Assembly (NCBI GenBank): GCA_963664635.1
Contig: OY761542.1
Coordinates: 3,534,001-3,598,000 of the forward strand
Origin: VXNE01 sp963664635
GTDB lineage: Bacteria; Pseudomonadota; Gammaproteobacteria; Pseudomonadales; Azotimanducaceae
Length of the DNA: 64,000 nucleotides
Reading direction: 5' to 3'
Shown: piece after piece, positions 7,708-16,730 of the stretch
Position numbering within the stretch: position 1 is the first letter of the stretch
Layout: every line of letters begins with the position of its first letter
Notes under the pieces: generated by a model
What the model saw: only the letters and a program-made list of their open reading frames with translations
What the model was told of the DNA's origin: nothing
Database searches by the model: none
Position numbers and translations under genes: made by a program

Positions 7708-9435
7708 CTACAACGCCTGCCTTGCGGTCAGCGTCAGTTCGGGGCCGCCGATGCCCGGGCCGTCCGTCATGGGCCAGGCGAAGTCCAGGTGCAGGACGCG
7801 CCCGCGCTGGGTGCGCGTCGACTCGAACCGCAGGCCCACGCCGACATCCGAGATGACCCCGAAGGGTTCGGCGTCGGAGCCGCCCGGGAACCAGGCACGT
7901 CCGACATCGGCAAACAGGGCCGCGCCCACGCGCAGGATGCGAAACAGGTAGAGATCCGAGAAGTAGCGCTCCTCGAACGTGACGACGAAGCTCCGCTCAC
8001 CGGCCTGGTACCGGTTGGGGAAGCCGCGCAGCCCGCTGTCGCCGCCGAGCAGGAGTTGCCGGTCGGCCCGCAGGTTGCGCGCATGGCTGAACGTGCCGCT
8101 CGCGTGGAAGGCGAGCTTCGGCGTCTGCCGGTAGCGGTAGCGCACCCACGCGCTCGCCAGGAAGTCCTCGACGCCACCCCCGTCGAGGTCGGCGAAGCCC
8201 TCGAGGCTCGCTCCGAAGAGCGCGAGGTGGCCGTCGGCGCCACTGCGGACGCCATCCTGGAAGCGGGCGTTCAGCACGAGCCGGCGGGTGTCGTCGCCGC
8301 CGAGCGCCGCGTCCGAATACCCGACCAGCACCGAGAAGCGCCGGCCCAGGTAGACGTCCTCGGTACTCTGCAGGCGGTCCACGTTGCGCGACTTGGCAAA
8401 GTCGTCCTCGACCCGTTCGTAGGCAATCCACGGGTAACCCAGCGTGCGGTCCCGGGTGCCGAGCGGCGCCCCCCGAAGCTGGCGCAGCTCGCGGTCCTCG
8501 TGGCGATACCCATAGGACCAGCGCGTCGCGGAACCGCCGACCAGCCCCCGCGAGAAACCGCGGGAAATCTCGAACGAGCGGGTACGCGCTTCGAGCACGG
8601 CGTACTTGCGGTCGAGGAGGTAGAGGCCCTGCTCGCTCTCGCGCCGGTCCATGCGCACCGCCCACGCCCGCCGGGTGTCGAGGGAGAAAAAGGGCCGCGA
8701 GAGATCCAGCGCCCAGCGTCCGCCGTCGTCGTTGTCGAGCACGGTCGCCGCGAGTTGCGTGCGCCCGTGGCCGATGTTCGGATCCAGATAGTTGAACGCG
8801 ATGCCGCTGCGGTCGAGGTCGTCGAACCAGGACGCCGCCAGTTCGGAGCCGGTGCCGGCGACGTTGCCGTCCGAGAGGCCAAACTCCAGGCGCTGCTCGC
8901 CGCCCGTTCGCGAGAACCCGATCTGCGGGGCGAGCGTCCAGACATCCCGCGTCACGACAACCACCTCGATCGCGTCCGCGCACACCCGGTTGACCAGGAC
9001 GCGGGCGTCGTACAGATAGGATTTCGCCCGCAGCGTCCGCTCGCTCTCCTCGAGGATCCGGCCCGTGGTCCGCTCCCCGGCGCGGAACAGGATGACGTCC
9101 GCGATCACCCCCTCCCGGGTGTGGACGTGATAGCGATTGGCCGCCCGAAACAGGCGGTTGTCCTCTTCCTCCCGGTCCGTGGCGAAGATCGGTTGCCGGA
9201 CGATCGCCACGTCGCGGACCCGGTAGCTCCGGCCGCGCTCGATCGCATGCCCGGACAGCTTCTCTATATCCGCGTTCCGCAGGCTCGGGACGTCATGGCG
9301 CGCGGGGCCGCACGGTTCCTCGGCCGCGGCCGCCGCAAGTCCGAGCAGCGTCGCGAGCGCCGCCGCCACCGCGGACGCCCCGACCCCGGATACACGACAT
9401 GACGGACCACCGGGCCAGGCACGGGCGCGAGCCAT
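7708..9435 (-). CDS. Omp85/BamA-superfamily outer-membrane protein
   Basis: A 575-residue protein with an Ala-rich N-terminal signal region (to about residue 38). A region at ~60-170 with VRDVAIVRQPIF and TRDVWTL resembles a POTRA-like domain. A long series of amphipathic beta-strand sequences runs from ~175 to the end. The motif GGDSGLRGF near residue 475 matches the conserved L6-loop RGF/RGY signature of the Omp85 superfamily, and the following strands reach the C-terminus as expected for a barrel. With only one or so POTRA it is not BamA itself. A small translocation or assembly role is inferred. Two small secreted-protein genes lie immediately upstream on the same strand. Confidence 0.78.
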   Translation of the reverse strand: MARARAWPGGPSCRVSGVGASAVAAALATLLGLAAAAAEEPCGPARHDVPSLRNADIEKLSGHAIERGRSYRVRDVAIVRQPIFATDREEEDNRLFRAANRYHVHTREGVIADVILFRAGERTTGRILEESERTLRAKSYLYDARVLVNRVCADAIEVVVVTRDVWTLAPQIGFSRTGGEQRLEFGLSDGNVAGTGSELAASWFDDLDRSGIAFNYLDPNIGHGRTQLAATVLDNDDGGRWALDLSRPFFSLDTRRAWAVRMDRRESEQGLYLLDRKYAVLEARTRSFEISRGFSRGLVGGSATRWSYGYRHEDRELRQLRGAPLGTRDRTLGYPWIAYERVEDDFAKSRNVDRLQSTEDVYLGRRFSVLVGYSDAALGGDDTRRLVLNARFQDGVRSGADGHLALFGASLEGFADLDGGGVEDFLASAWVRYRYRQTPKLAFHASGTFSHARNLRADRQLLLGGDSGLRGFPNRYQAGERSFVVTFEERYFSDLYLFRILRVGAALFADVGRAWFPGGSDAEPFGVISDVGVGLRFESTRTQRGRVLHLDFAWPMTDGPGIGGPELTLTARQAL

Positions 9436-9454
9436 GCGGGAGCAACGGCGGCCG

Positions 9455-9949
9455 CTACCGCGACCGCCGCAGCTCTTCCTTGATGATCGCGACCTGTTCC
9501 CCCGTGACCGGCTCGAAGCCCGGGATCATGCAGCTCGGTCCCCAGGTGCCCCGGCCAATGCCCATCTCGAACAGGCCCTGGATGGTGTCCATGGAGCAGA
9601 CGCGGAACGAGCGGGTCTCCAGCCGCATCGTGCCATGCCGCCTGAGGCCCGGACAGCGCTGCCGGAACTGGACGAGGTACTTTTCGTCGCGGCGCAGGTG
9701 GAACACCACGAAGCGCTCGTTCAGGATCTCGGTGCGGCTGATGCGGGACCGGGCGATGCAGCGCTCCGCGACGTCGTACTCCGCCACGGATTCCACATCC
9801 AGGATCTCGGCGATCACCGCATCGAGGTCGCGCTCCTCCGTCGACTCCGCGGGCGCCGCCTCCTCCGGCGGGACCTCGACCCCGGCCTCTTCCGCCTGTA
9901 CCGCCGCGCAGAGCGTCGCGGCCAGGCATGCCGTCGCCACCGCCCTCAT
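9455..9949 (-). CDS. Small secreted protein, DUF6491-like paralogue 1
   Basis: A 164-residue protein from the ATG at 9949, overlapping the upstream paralogue by ATGA. A short signal peptide (ATCLAATLCAAVQAEE) is followed by an acidic Glu/Ala linker, then a domain with a paired-cysteine pattern: CIARSRI, FVVFHLRR, QRCPGLRR, FRVCSMDTI and GPSCMIPGFEPV. The same layout is found in the upstream gene, and in my recollection in DUF6491-type periplasmic proteins. Function is unknown; the genes sit directly upstream of the Omp85-like gene, so an envelope role is likely. Confidence 0.65.
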   Translation of the reverse strand: MRAVATACLAATLCAAVQAEEAGVEVPPEEAAPAESTEERDLDAVIAEILDVESVAEYDVAERCIARSRISRTEILNERFVVFHLRRDEKYLVQFRQRCPGLRRHGTMRLETRSFRVCSMDTIQGLFEMGIGRGTWGPSCMIPGFEPVTGEQVAIIKEELRRSR

Positions 9950-10518
9950 CGCTCGTCTCCCGCGGAGGCCGCCGCGTCGCCGCGCCGCGCGGCCTCCCGT
10001 TCGGACACGATGGCGCCGCGCAGCCCTTCCACCTGACCCTCGTCGATCCTTTCGAAGTCCCCGAGGACGCACATGGGCGTGGGAATGCCGAAGCCGCCCC
10101 GTTCCACCGCCCGGAAGTGGTCGTGCGTACAAACGCGGCTGCCGCCCTGGTTGACGTAGATGATCATGTCCGGCTCCAGGCCGGAACAGCGCGTCCGCAA
10201 ACGGTTCAGCCAAGTCTGGCGGCGACCGACAAACAGGACGTTGAACTCGTCGAGCACCTCGATGCGCCGGTAGTCCCGGGACGAGATGCAGCGCGTCGCC
10301 TCCTGGTACTCGCTGGGGTCGAGGGGTGTGCTCAGGATCGTCTCCACGTCGATCCGGCCCTCCTCGCGGGACCGCGGGGCATCGCCGTCCGCGTGCGCCT
10401 CCGGCGACCCGGTCCCCGGCGCCGGGCCGTCCTCGGCCGCCCACGCGTGCGGCGCCGCGGCCACTGCCAACGCGGCAAGCACGGCTACGAGCATCGCTGT
10501 CGGCACGTCCCGCCGCAT
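9946..10518 (-). CDS. Small secreted protein, DUF6491-like paralogue 2
   Basis: A 190-residue protein from the ATG at 10518, chosen because it starts a clear signal peptide (TAMLVAVLAALAVAAAPHAWA). After an acidic linker the domain mirrors the downstream gene: CISSRDYRRIEV, NVLFVGRRQTWL, TRCSGLEPDM, SRVCTHDHF and TPMCVLGDFERI. Four cysteines are shared in position, suggesting two disulfides. The tandem pair looks like an old duplication, since the linkers and signal peptides have diverged. Catalytic function is not evident. Confidence 0.65.
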   Translation of the reverse strand: MRRDVPTAMLVAVLAALAVAAAPHAWAAEDGPAPGTGSPEAHADGDAPRSREEGRIDVETILSTPLDPSEYQEATRCISSRDYRRIEVLDEFNVLFVGRRQTWLNRLRTRCSGLEPDMIIYVNQGGSRVCTHDHFRAVERGGFGIPTPMCVLGDFERIDEGQVEGLRGAIVSEREAARRGDAAASAGDER

Positions 10519-10654
10519 GCCGTCTCCCGCCGGCGACCACCCATTGACGCGCGGGAGTTTACACCCGCCGCAGCGCCCCGGGATCAGCCGTGGTCGGTCC
10601 GTATCGCGAAGCAGTAGCTCATCGGCCAACGTTACGGAGTATGCTGAAAGGCAC

Positions 10655-12103
10655 ATGCCGATCGACTGGAAAGCATATAACGCCGAAGGCATCTGGGATG
10701 AGCTCGTCGCGCCCAACGGCCGCGCCCGCGCGGGTGCGGGCGGGCTGTTCCGCGTTCTCGGGCGCCTCTCCGACGACCGGCTCGCGGCGCGCCAGGCGGC
10801 GGCGGACCTCGCCATCCGCACCATGGGCATTACCTTCTCGGTCTATCACGACCAGACGCGGGGCGCGATAGACCGGGAGTGGCCGTTCGACATCGTCCCG
10901 CGCCTCATCCGCAAGCGTGAGTGGGACGACGTCTCGCGAGGCCTCGTCCAGCGGGTCCGTGCCCTGAACCTCTTCATCGACGACGTCTACCACGGCCAGA
11001 AGGCCCTCAAGGACGGCGTCGTCCCGCGCGACTACATCCTCCGCTCCCGCGAGTTCCGGCCCGAATGCGTCGGTGTCGACACCCCCCACGGCGTGTGGAG
11101 CCACGTCTGCGGCTCCGACCTCGTCCGGGACGCCCGCGGCATCCTCCACGTGCTCGAGGACAACCTGCGCGTCCCCTCCGGCGTGTCCTACATGCTGGAG
11201 AACCGGGCCGTCATGAAGCGCGTCTTTCCCGAACTCTTCAGGCACTACGCGATCCACCCGGTGGACGACTATCCGCGCGAACTGCGCAACTGCCTGGCCT
11301 CCCTGTCCCCGCGCGACGCCGGGCCGCCGAAGATCGTCGTCCTGACCCCGGGCATCCACAACTCGGCCTATTTCGAGCACTCCTACCTGGCGCAGCTCAT
11401 GGGCGCCGAGCTCGTCGAGGGGTCCGACCTGGTCGTGGACCGGGACGACTGCGTGTACATGCGCACCATCGGGGGACTCGTGCGCGTGGACGTGATCTAC
11501 CGCCGCATCGACGACCTGTTCCTGGACCCGGACACGTTCCATCCCGAGTCGCAACTCGGCGCCCCGGGGCTGATGCGCGCCTGGCGGGCCGGCAAGGTCG
11601 CCTTCGCGAACGCACCCGGCTGCGGCGTCGCGGACGACAAGGTGATCTATACCTACGTGCCCGACCTCGTCCGCTACTACCTGGCGGAGGAGCCCATCCT
11701 CCCGAACGTACCCACGTATCGCTGCGCGGAGAAGGAGTCGCGGGACTACGTGCTGGAGCACCTCGAGGAACTGGTGGTGAAGCCCGCCAACGAGTCGGGC
11801 GGCTACGGCATGCTGATCGGTCCGCACTCCACGCGGCGCGAGCGGGAGACGTTTCGCCGCCGCGTCCGCGCCCACCCGCGCAACTACATCGGGCAGCCCT
11901 TCCTCACGCTCTCTTCCGCGCCGACCTTCGTCAAGGGCCGTCTCGAGCCCCGCCATCTCGACCTGCGCCCATTCATCCTCTCCGGCGAGGACACGTACGT
12001 CAGCCTGGGCGGGCTGACCCGCGTCGCGCTGCGCAAGGGATCCATGGTCGTGAACTCGTCCCAGGGCGGCGGCAGCAAGGACACCTGGGTGGTCGACAAC
12101 TGA
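10655..12103 (+). CDS. Circularly permuted ATP-grasp protein
   Basis: A 482-residue protein counted from ATG 10655; the longer reading frame upstream overlaps the divergent secreted-protein gene and was rejected. It matches the circularly permuted ATP-grasp family (COG2308 type): GVWSHVCGSDLVRD, VLEDNLRVPSGVSYMLENR, VLTPGIHNSAYFEHSYLAQ and the late ATP-binding segment VVKPANESGGYGMLIG. These proteins are thought to make peptide or amide bonds and normally sit beside alpha-E proteins and often transglutaminases. Here the alpha-E gene follows after 4 bp. No transglutaminase or proteasome-like gene is present in the window. Confidence 0.9.
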   Translation: MPIDWKAYNAEGIWDELVAPNGRARAGAGGLFRVLGRLSDDRLAARQAAADLAIRTMGITFSVYHDQTRGAIDREWPFDIVPRLIRKREWDDVSRGLVQRVRALNLFIDDVYHGQKALKDGVVPRDYILRSREFRPECVGVDTPHGVWSHVCGSDLVRDARGILHVLEDNLRVPSGVSYMLENRAVMKRVFPELFRHYAIHPVDDYPRELRNCLASLSPRDAGPPKIVVLTPGIHNSAYFEHSYLAQLMGAELVEGSDLVVDRDDCVYMRTIGGLVRVDVIYRRIDDLFLDPDTFHPESQLGAPGLMRAWRAGKVAFANAPGCGVADDKVIYTYVPDLVRYYLAEEPILPNVPTYRCAEKESRDYVLEHLEELVVKPANESGGYGMLIGPHSTRRERETFRRRVRAHPRNYIGQPFLTLSSAPTFVKGRLEPRHLDLRPFILSGEDTYVSLGGLTRVALRKGSMVVNSSQGGGSKDTWVVDN

Positions 12104-12107
12104 ACGC

Positions 12108-13079
12108 ATGAAGCTGCAGACGCTTTCCCGGGTCGCCGAGCGCATCTACTGGATGGGCCGCTACCTCGAGCGGGCCGAGAGCACGGCGCGCCTGATCGCC
12201 GTGCACGCGGACCTCCTGATGGACCTGCCGGTGCGCCGTGCGCTGGACTGGCGCGTGCTCATGGACATTACCGGGTCCGGCGCACTGTTCGCGACGCTCT
12301 ACGACGACACGACCGAGCGCAACGTGGTGCGCTACCTCACGAGCGACCCGCGCAATCCGTCCTCGATCCTGAGTTCCCTCGCGAACGCGCTCGAGAACAT
12401 GCGCACCGTGCGGGACACGATGCCCCGGGTGACCTTCGAGTACGTCAACGAACTCCACCTCTTCGCCGCCTCGGGACTGACCGGCCCGCTCTCGCGCAGC
12501 CGCCGGGTCGAGGTGCTCGAGGGCATCACGCGCCGCGTTCAGCAGCTCGAGGGCTTCCTGTCGAGCAACATGACCCACGACGACAAGTGGCAGTTCCTGC
12601 GCCTCGGCAACCACCTCGAACGCGCGGACATGACCACCCGCATCGTGGACGTGCGCTCGCAGGCGGCGAGCGCGGACGAGCCGTTCGAGCCGATCCAGTG
12701 GCGCGGCGTGCTCCGGTCGCTGTACGGGCTGCAGAGCTATCAAGCGAGCATGCAGGCGCCGGTGGAGGGGCCGGCCGTGCTCGAGTTCCTGTTCCAGTAC
12801 GACGAGCAGCCACGGTCCTATGCCAGTTGCCTGAACTCGCTCAAGTTCGGCCTGCGCCGGCTGCCCCGCAGCGACCGGCCGCTACGGGTCTGCGACGCGA
12901 TGATCCGTCAACTCGGCAATGCGAACGTGCGCGACCTGGCCGGTGACAGCCTGCACGCCTTCGTCGACGCCTGCCAGCTACAGCTCGGCACGTTGCACGA
13001 CGAGATCGCGAGCACCTATTTCCACTACGTACCCCGCGTCCCCGCACGGGCGCGCCGCAAGGAGGCCAAGGGACAATGA
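12108..13079 (+). CDS. Alpha-E domain protein
   Basis: A 323-residue, largely helical protein beginning LSRVAERIYWMGRYLERAESTAR, the signature of the alpha-E family (COG2307, formerly DUF403). Further family motifs are RTVRDTMP, FLRLGNHLERADMTTRI and LEFLFQYDEQPRSYASC. Alpha-E proteins accompany permuted ATP-grasp enzymes, as in the gene 4 bp upstream, and are presumed to assist a peptide-tagging or peptide-synthesis reaction that has not been defined biochemically as far as I know. The 3' end overlaps the next gene by ATGA, tying a transporter to the unit. Confidence 0.92.
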   Translation: MKLQTLSRVAERIYWMGRYLERAESTARLIAVHADLLMDLPVRRALDWRVLMDITGSGALFATLYDDTTERNVVRYLTSDPRNPSSILSSLANALENMRTVRDTMPRVTFEYVNELHLFAASGLTGPLSRSRRVEVLEGITRRVQQLEGFLSSNMTHDDKWQFLRLGNHLERADMTTRIVDVRSQAASADEPFEPIQWRGVLRSLYGLQSYQASMQAPVEGPAVLEFLFQYDEQPRSYASCLNSLKFGLRRLPRSDRPLRVCDAMIRQLGNANVRDLAGDSLHAFVDACQLQLGTLHDEIASTYFHYVPRVPARARRKEAKGQ

Positions 13080-14395
13080 GACTGGTGTTGGCGGACTCCC
13101 GACGGCTGCGGTTCGGCGCGTTCACCGCGTTCTATTTTGCCCAGGGCGTGCCGCTCGGATTTCTCCAGATCGCGCTCGTCGCCTGGCTCGCCGGGCAGGG
13201 GGCGACGCTCGGCGAGACCGGTGTCTTCGTCGGCGTCGTCACGCTGCCCTGGGCGCTGAAGCTGGTCTCCGGGCCGTTCATGGACCGCTACGGCATGGCG
13301 TCCATGGGCCGCCGGCGACCCTGGGTGATGGTCGCCCAGGGCGGCCTGGCGCTGTCCATACTCGCCCTCGCGTTCCTTCCGGACCCCACCGACATCGCCG
13401 TGCTCACGGTGGTCGGGTTCGTCGTGATGTCGTTCGCCGCCGTGCAGGACGTGGCGGTCGACGGCATGGCGATCGACCTGCTTCCGGAAGACGAACGCGG
13501 GCGCGCGAACGCCTTCATGGCGTTCGGTCAGGCGGTCGGCTCTGCGGTCTTCGCCACTATCTGCGCGTACCTGCTGGCCGAGTTCGGACTGGCGGTGACG
13601 GCGACGGCGTGCGCCGCCACCGTGGGCGGCATCTTCGCGCTCGTCGCGCTCTGCCGCGAGCGTTCCGGGGAGCGGCTGCTGCCGTGGACCGCCGGCCAGC
13701 CCGGCGCACCGCGCATCGCCCCGGCGAACTTCTTCCGCATGTTCCCGGAGATCTTCCGCGCACTGATCCTGCCCATGAGTCTCGTACTGATCGCCGCGGA
13801 GTTCTTTGCGCGCATGGCCGGGGGCGTGTTCATCACCGTCGCGCCGGTGTTCGCGGTGCAGGAACTCGGCTACTCGTCCGACGACTACTCGTACTGGTAC
13901 GGGTGGATGAGCCTGGTGGCCGCGTTCATCGGCATCCTGGCCGGGCCGGCCATCGACCGCTTCGGCGGCAAGCGGCTGCTGGGCCTCGGCATCGCCGCGA
14001 CCGCCATCGTGTCCGTGGTCTTCGCGCTCTTCGACGGACTCTGGCACGACCGCGTCTTCGTCGTCGGCTGCCTGGTCGCGTGGCTCACCGCCTCGCAGGT
14101 CGTCTTCGTCGCCATCATCGCGATGTTCATGAACATCTGCCGCAAGCGCATCGCCGCGACGCAGTTCGCCATTTACATGTCGCTGGCGAACCTGAGCCGC
14201 GCCGCCGGCGCCTTCCTCGCGGGCGCCGTCTCCACCGGCCTCACCTGGTCGGAGAACTTCCTCCTGATCGCGGGGCTGGCCGCGGTGGCCTTGGCGTGCC
14301 TCGCCCTCTTCAGCCCGGAACGGCACGGCCGGGACCTCCGCAAGCTGGAAGAACGCGAAGCGGCTCCCGCGGCGGCTGGCGAACCTGTCCCGTGA
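13076..14395 (+). CDS. AmpG-like major facilitator transporter
   Basis: A 439-residue polytopic membrane protein with about 12 hydrophobic segments. The N-terminus FYFAQGVPLGFLQIAL and the loop MASMGRRRPWVM resemble AmpG-type permeases, which import muropeptides, as does VQDVAVDGMAIDLLPEDERGRAN. The start overlaps the alpha-E stop by ATGA and its own stop overlaps the next gene by GTGA, so it belongs to the ATP-grasp/alpha-E operon. If AmpG-like in substrate, the operon could handle cell-wall peptides. That substrate assignment is inference from sequence resemblance only. Confidence 0.8.
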   Translation: MRLVLADSRRLRFGAFTAFYFAQGVPLGFLQIALVAWLAGQGATLGETGVFVGVVTLPWALKLVSGPFMDRYGMASMGRRRPWVMVAQGGLALSILALAFLPDPTDIAVLTVVGFVVMSFAAVQDVAVDGMAIDLLPEDERGRANAFMAFGQAVGSAVFATICAYLLAEFGLAVTATACAATVGGIFALVALCRERSGERLLPWTAGQPGAPRIAPANFFRMFPEIFRALILPMSLVLIAAEFFARMAGGVFITVAPVFAVQELGYSSDDYSYWYGWMSLVAAFIGILAGPAIDRFGGKRLLGLGIAATAIVSVVFALFDGLWHDRVFVVGCLVAWLTASQVVFVAIIAMFMNICRKRIAATQFAIYMSLANLSRAAGAFLAGAVSTGLTWSENFLLIAGLAAVALACLALFSPERHGRDLRKLEEREAAPAAAGEPVP

Positions 14396-14817
14396 CCGAC
14401 CTCGACTTCGTCCGCCGGCGCGCGGCGGCCGTGTTCGACGGCGGCGCCGTCACGGCCAGCGCCCTGGCGTCCAACATCGCCTTCGGCGCCGCCGTCCTCG
14501 GCGCCGGCCATGTCGAATTGACCAACGACGGCGACTGGTGGTTCGTGGCGAGCGAGTTCGACTGGCTGCGCGCGCCGAGCGCCCACTACTCCGACCGCAG
14601 CGAACTGTTCGAGCAGATGGTACCGTTCCCGGAACAGGCCCGGGGCAGCCACCGCAGCGAGATCTACGTGACCGCATTCGCCAACCGCGCCTACGTCGTA
14701 CAGGACGGCGTGGTGTGGTGGGTTCTCGGCGACGGGCCGTCGTCCGAGCCGGACCTGCCGCACGCGGACGCCGTACCGCCCTGGTGCGTGAACGTGCTGG
14801 CGTTCAGCTTTCGCTGA
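14392..14817 (+). CDS. Hypothetical protein, ATP-grasp/alpha-E operon
   Basis: A 141-residue protein starting at a GTG that overlaps the transporter stop as GTGA. No signal peptide is present. Notable are many aromatic residues (DGDWWFVASEFDWL, GVVWWVLGDG) and an apparent compact alpha/beta fold. I do not recognise the family. The coupling to the transporter and the following histone-deacetylase-fold gene 13 bp downstream suggests a role in the same process. Confidence 0.6.
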   Translation: MTDLDFVRRRAAAVFDGGAVTASALASNIAFGAAVLGAGHVELTNDGDWWFVASEFDWLRAPSAHYSDRSELFEQMVPFPEQARGSHRSEIYVTAFANRAYVVQDGVVWWVLGDGPSSEPDLPHADAVPPWCVNVLAFSFR

Positions 14818-14830
14818 TTCCGCAACGGGC

Positions 14831-15739
14831 ATGACCGATTTGTTCACCCACCCGGACTGCCTGGGGCACGCACCCCCCGAAGGCCACCCGGAACGGCCCG
14901 CGCGGCTGACGGCGGTCCTCGACCGCCTCGGGGCCGACGGACTCCTCGACGAGCTCTCGTGCCGGACCCCCGCGCCGGTGGACGACGCGGCGCTGGCGCG
15001 GGTGCACGACCCGCGCTACATCGACGCCGTCGCGCGCGCGGCGCCGACGGAGGGGTGGTTGCAGGTCGAGACCGACACCGTCATGAGCCCCGGTTCGCCG
15101 CGCGCGGCGCGCATCGCCGCGGGCGCAGTAGCGGAGGCCGTGGAGCGCATCCTCGACGGTGTGGCGCGGCGCGCGTTCTGCGCCGTACGCCCGCCCGGCC
15201 ACCACGCGGAATCCAGCAGCGTGATGGGCTTCTGCCTGTTCAACAGCATCGCCGTGGGCGCCGCCGCCGCGCTAGAGCGCGTCTCGCGGGTCGCGATCCT
15301 CGACTTCGACGTGCACCACGGCAACGGCACGGTCGAGATGTTCCAGGACCGCCCCGAGGTCCTGGTGTGCTCCAGCTTCCAGTATCCCTACTACCCCGGC
15401 ATACGGCAGGATGTCGCGCGGCCCAACATCGTCAACACGCCCCTCGCCGCCGGCACCGGCAGCCGCGACTTCCGGGCGGCGGTGGAAGGCGACTGGCTGC
15501 CGGCCCTGGAGGCACACCGGCCCGAACTGGTCCTCGTCTCCGCGGGATTCGACGCCCACCGGGCGGACCCGCTGGCCGGCCTCGACCTCGAGGACGACGA
15601 CTACCGGTGGATCACGGAGTTGATCGTCGACGCGGCCAGGCGTTTCGCCGACGGCCGGATCGTCTCTACCCTGGAGGGCGGCTACGACCTGGATGCCCTG
15701 GCGCGCTGCGCGTCGTTGCACGTGGCGGGTCTGTTGTGA
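14831..15739 (+). CDS. Histone deacetylase-fold amidohydrolase
   Basis: A 302-residue zinc-dependent arginase/deacetylase-fold enzyme. Visible motifs: the early HPDCLGH...HPERPARL, the active-site histidine pair in RPPGHHAES, zinc ligands in LDFDVHHGNGT and SAGFDAH, and the late LEGGYD. Bacterial members remove acetyl groups from polyamines or other small amines rather than histones. Length is typical for the single-domain class. It follows the hypothetical gene by 13 bp, at the end of the ATP-grasp/alpha-E/transporter run, so it may remove an acyl group from that pathway's product. The true substrate is unknown. Confidence 0.9.
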   Translation: MTDLFTHPDCLGHAPPEGHPERPARLTAVLDRLGADGLLDELSCRTPAPVDDAALARVHDPRYIDAVARAAPTEGWLQVETDTVMSPGSPRAARIAAGAVAEAVERILDGVARRAFCAVRPPGHHAESSSVMGFCLFNSIAVGAAAALERVSRVAILDFDVHHGNGTVEMFQDRPEVLVCSSFQYPYYPGIRQDVARPNIVNTPLAAGTGSRDFRAAVEGDWLPALEAHRPELVLVSAGFDAHRADPLAGLDLEDDDYRWITELIVDAARRFADGRIVSTLEGGYDLDALARCASLHVAGLL

Positions 15740-15770
15740 AGACGCGTGCGCGCCCTGCGGGGACCGCACC

Positions 15771-16505
15771 ATGAAGGCGCGCCTTGCCGAGATCGTCGAG
15801 CGCGACGATACCCGGGCCGGGCGGACCTTCGATCTGGTCGTGCTCGCCCTCATCATCTGCTCCCTGGTCGCCCTCTCCGTCGAGACCCTCCCCGGCCTGC
15901 CCCGCGCCGCCACCCGAACGCTGGGCTTCGTCGAAGCGGCGATCACGGTGCTGTTCACCATCGAGTACGCAATGCGCCTGGCCGCCGCCGAACGGAAGTG
16001 GCGCTACGTCTTCAGTTTCTACGGCATCGTGGACGTCGTTGCCATCGTGCCCTTCTACGTCTCCCTGGGGGGCATCGACCTGCTCGTCGTGCGGGCGGTA
16101 CGCCTCTTCCGCGTGTTCCACATCCTCAAGGTGTTCCGCTACAGCAGGGCGATCCACCGGTACCGGCGCGCCCTGACCCTGGCCCGCGAGGAGATCCTGC
16201 TGTTCCTGCTCGCCGCGGGAATCCTGCTCTATCTCTCCGCCGTCGGCATCTACTACTGCGAGCGCGACGCGCAGCCAGAGCACTTCGAGTCCATCCCGCA
16301 CAGCCTCTGGTGGGCCGTGGCCACGCTCACGACCGTGGGCTACGGCGACATCTATCCCGTCACGACCGGCGGCAAGGTGTTCACCTTCGTCGTGCTGGTC
16401 TGCGGCCTCGGCATCGTGGCGGCGCCGTCCGGGCTCATCGCGGCGGCGCTGGCGCGGGCGCGGGAGGAAGAGCGGGAGGAGCGGGCCAAGCAGCAGGAGG
16501 ATTAG
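15771..16505 (+). CDS. Voltage-gated-type potassium channel subunit
   Basis: A 244-residue ion channel from the ATG at 15771, 31 bp after the deacetylase stop. Six hydrophobic segments can be seen. S4 carries regularly spaced arginines in VRAVRLFRVFHILKVFRYSR. The pore loop has the K+ selectivity filter TVGYGD (T188-D193), followed by S6. The C-terminus is a short charged helix rich in Glu and Arg, with no RCK/TrkA regulatory domain. It probably forms a tetramer in the inner membrane and influences membrane potential or K+ balance. Confidence 0.92.
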   Translation: MKARLAEIVERDDTRAGRTFDLVVLALIICSLVALSVETLPGLPRAATRTLGFVEAAITVLFTIEYAMRLAAAERKWRYVFSFYGIVDVVAIVPFYVSLGGIDLLVVRAVRLFRVFHILKVFRYSRAIHRYRRALTLAREEILLFLLAAGILLYLSAVGIYYCERDAQPEHFESIPHSLWWAVATLTTVGYGDIYPVTTGGKVFTFVVLVCGLGIVAAPSGLIAAALARAREEEREERAKQQED

Positions 16506-16730
16506 GAACGTTGACCTCCTACGCGCGAACGGGGCGATGTCCCACAGCCGGCGTGGTGGTATGACCGTAGGGCGCCCGTCCACGCCGCCATCAAACTATC
16601 CCGGGTTCCGCCCAACGTGCGTCGACGCCGTCACGGTGCGCCATGCCCCTGGATCGCTGCCTCCCGAAATCGCCTTGTGGTACGGTTTCCTTGTCCCGTC
16701 GCCGGACGTCCGCCAGCCGGAGACCCGCGC

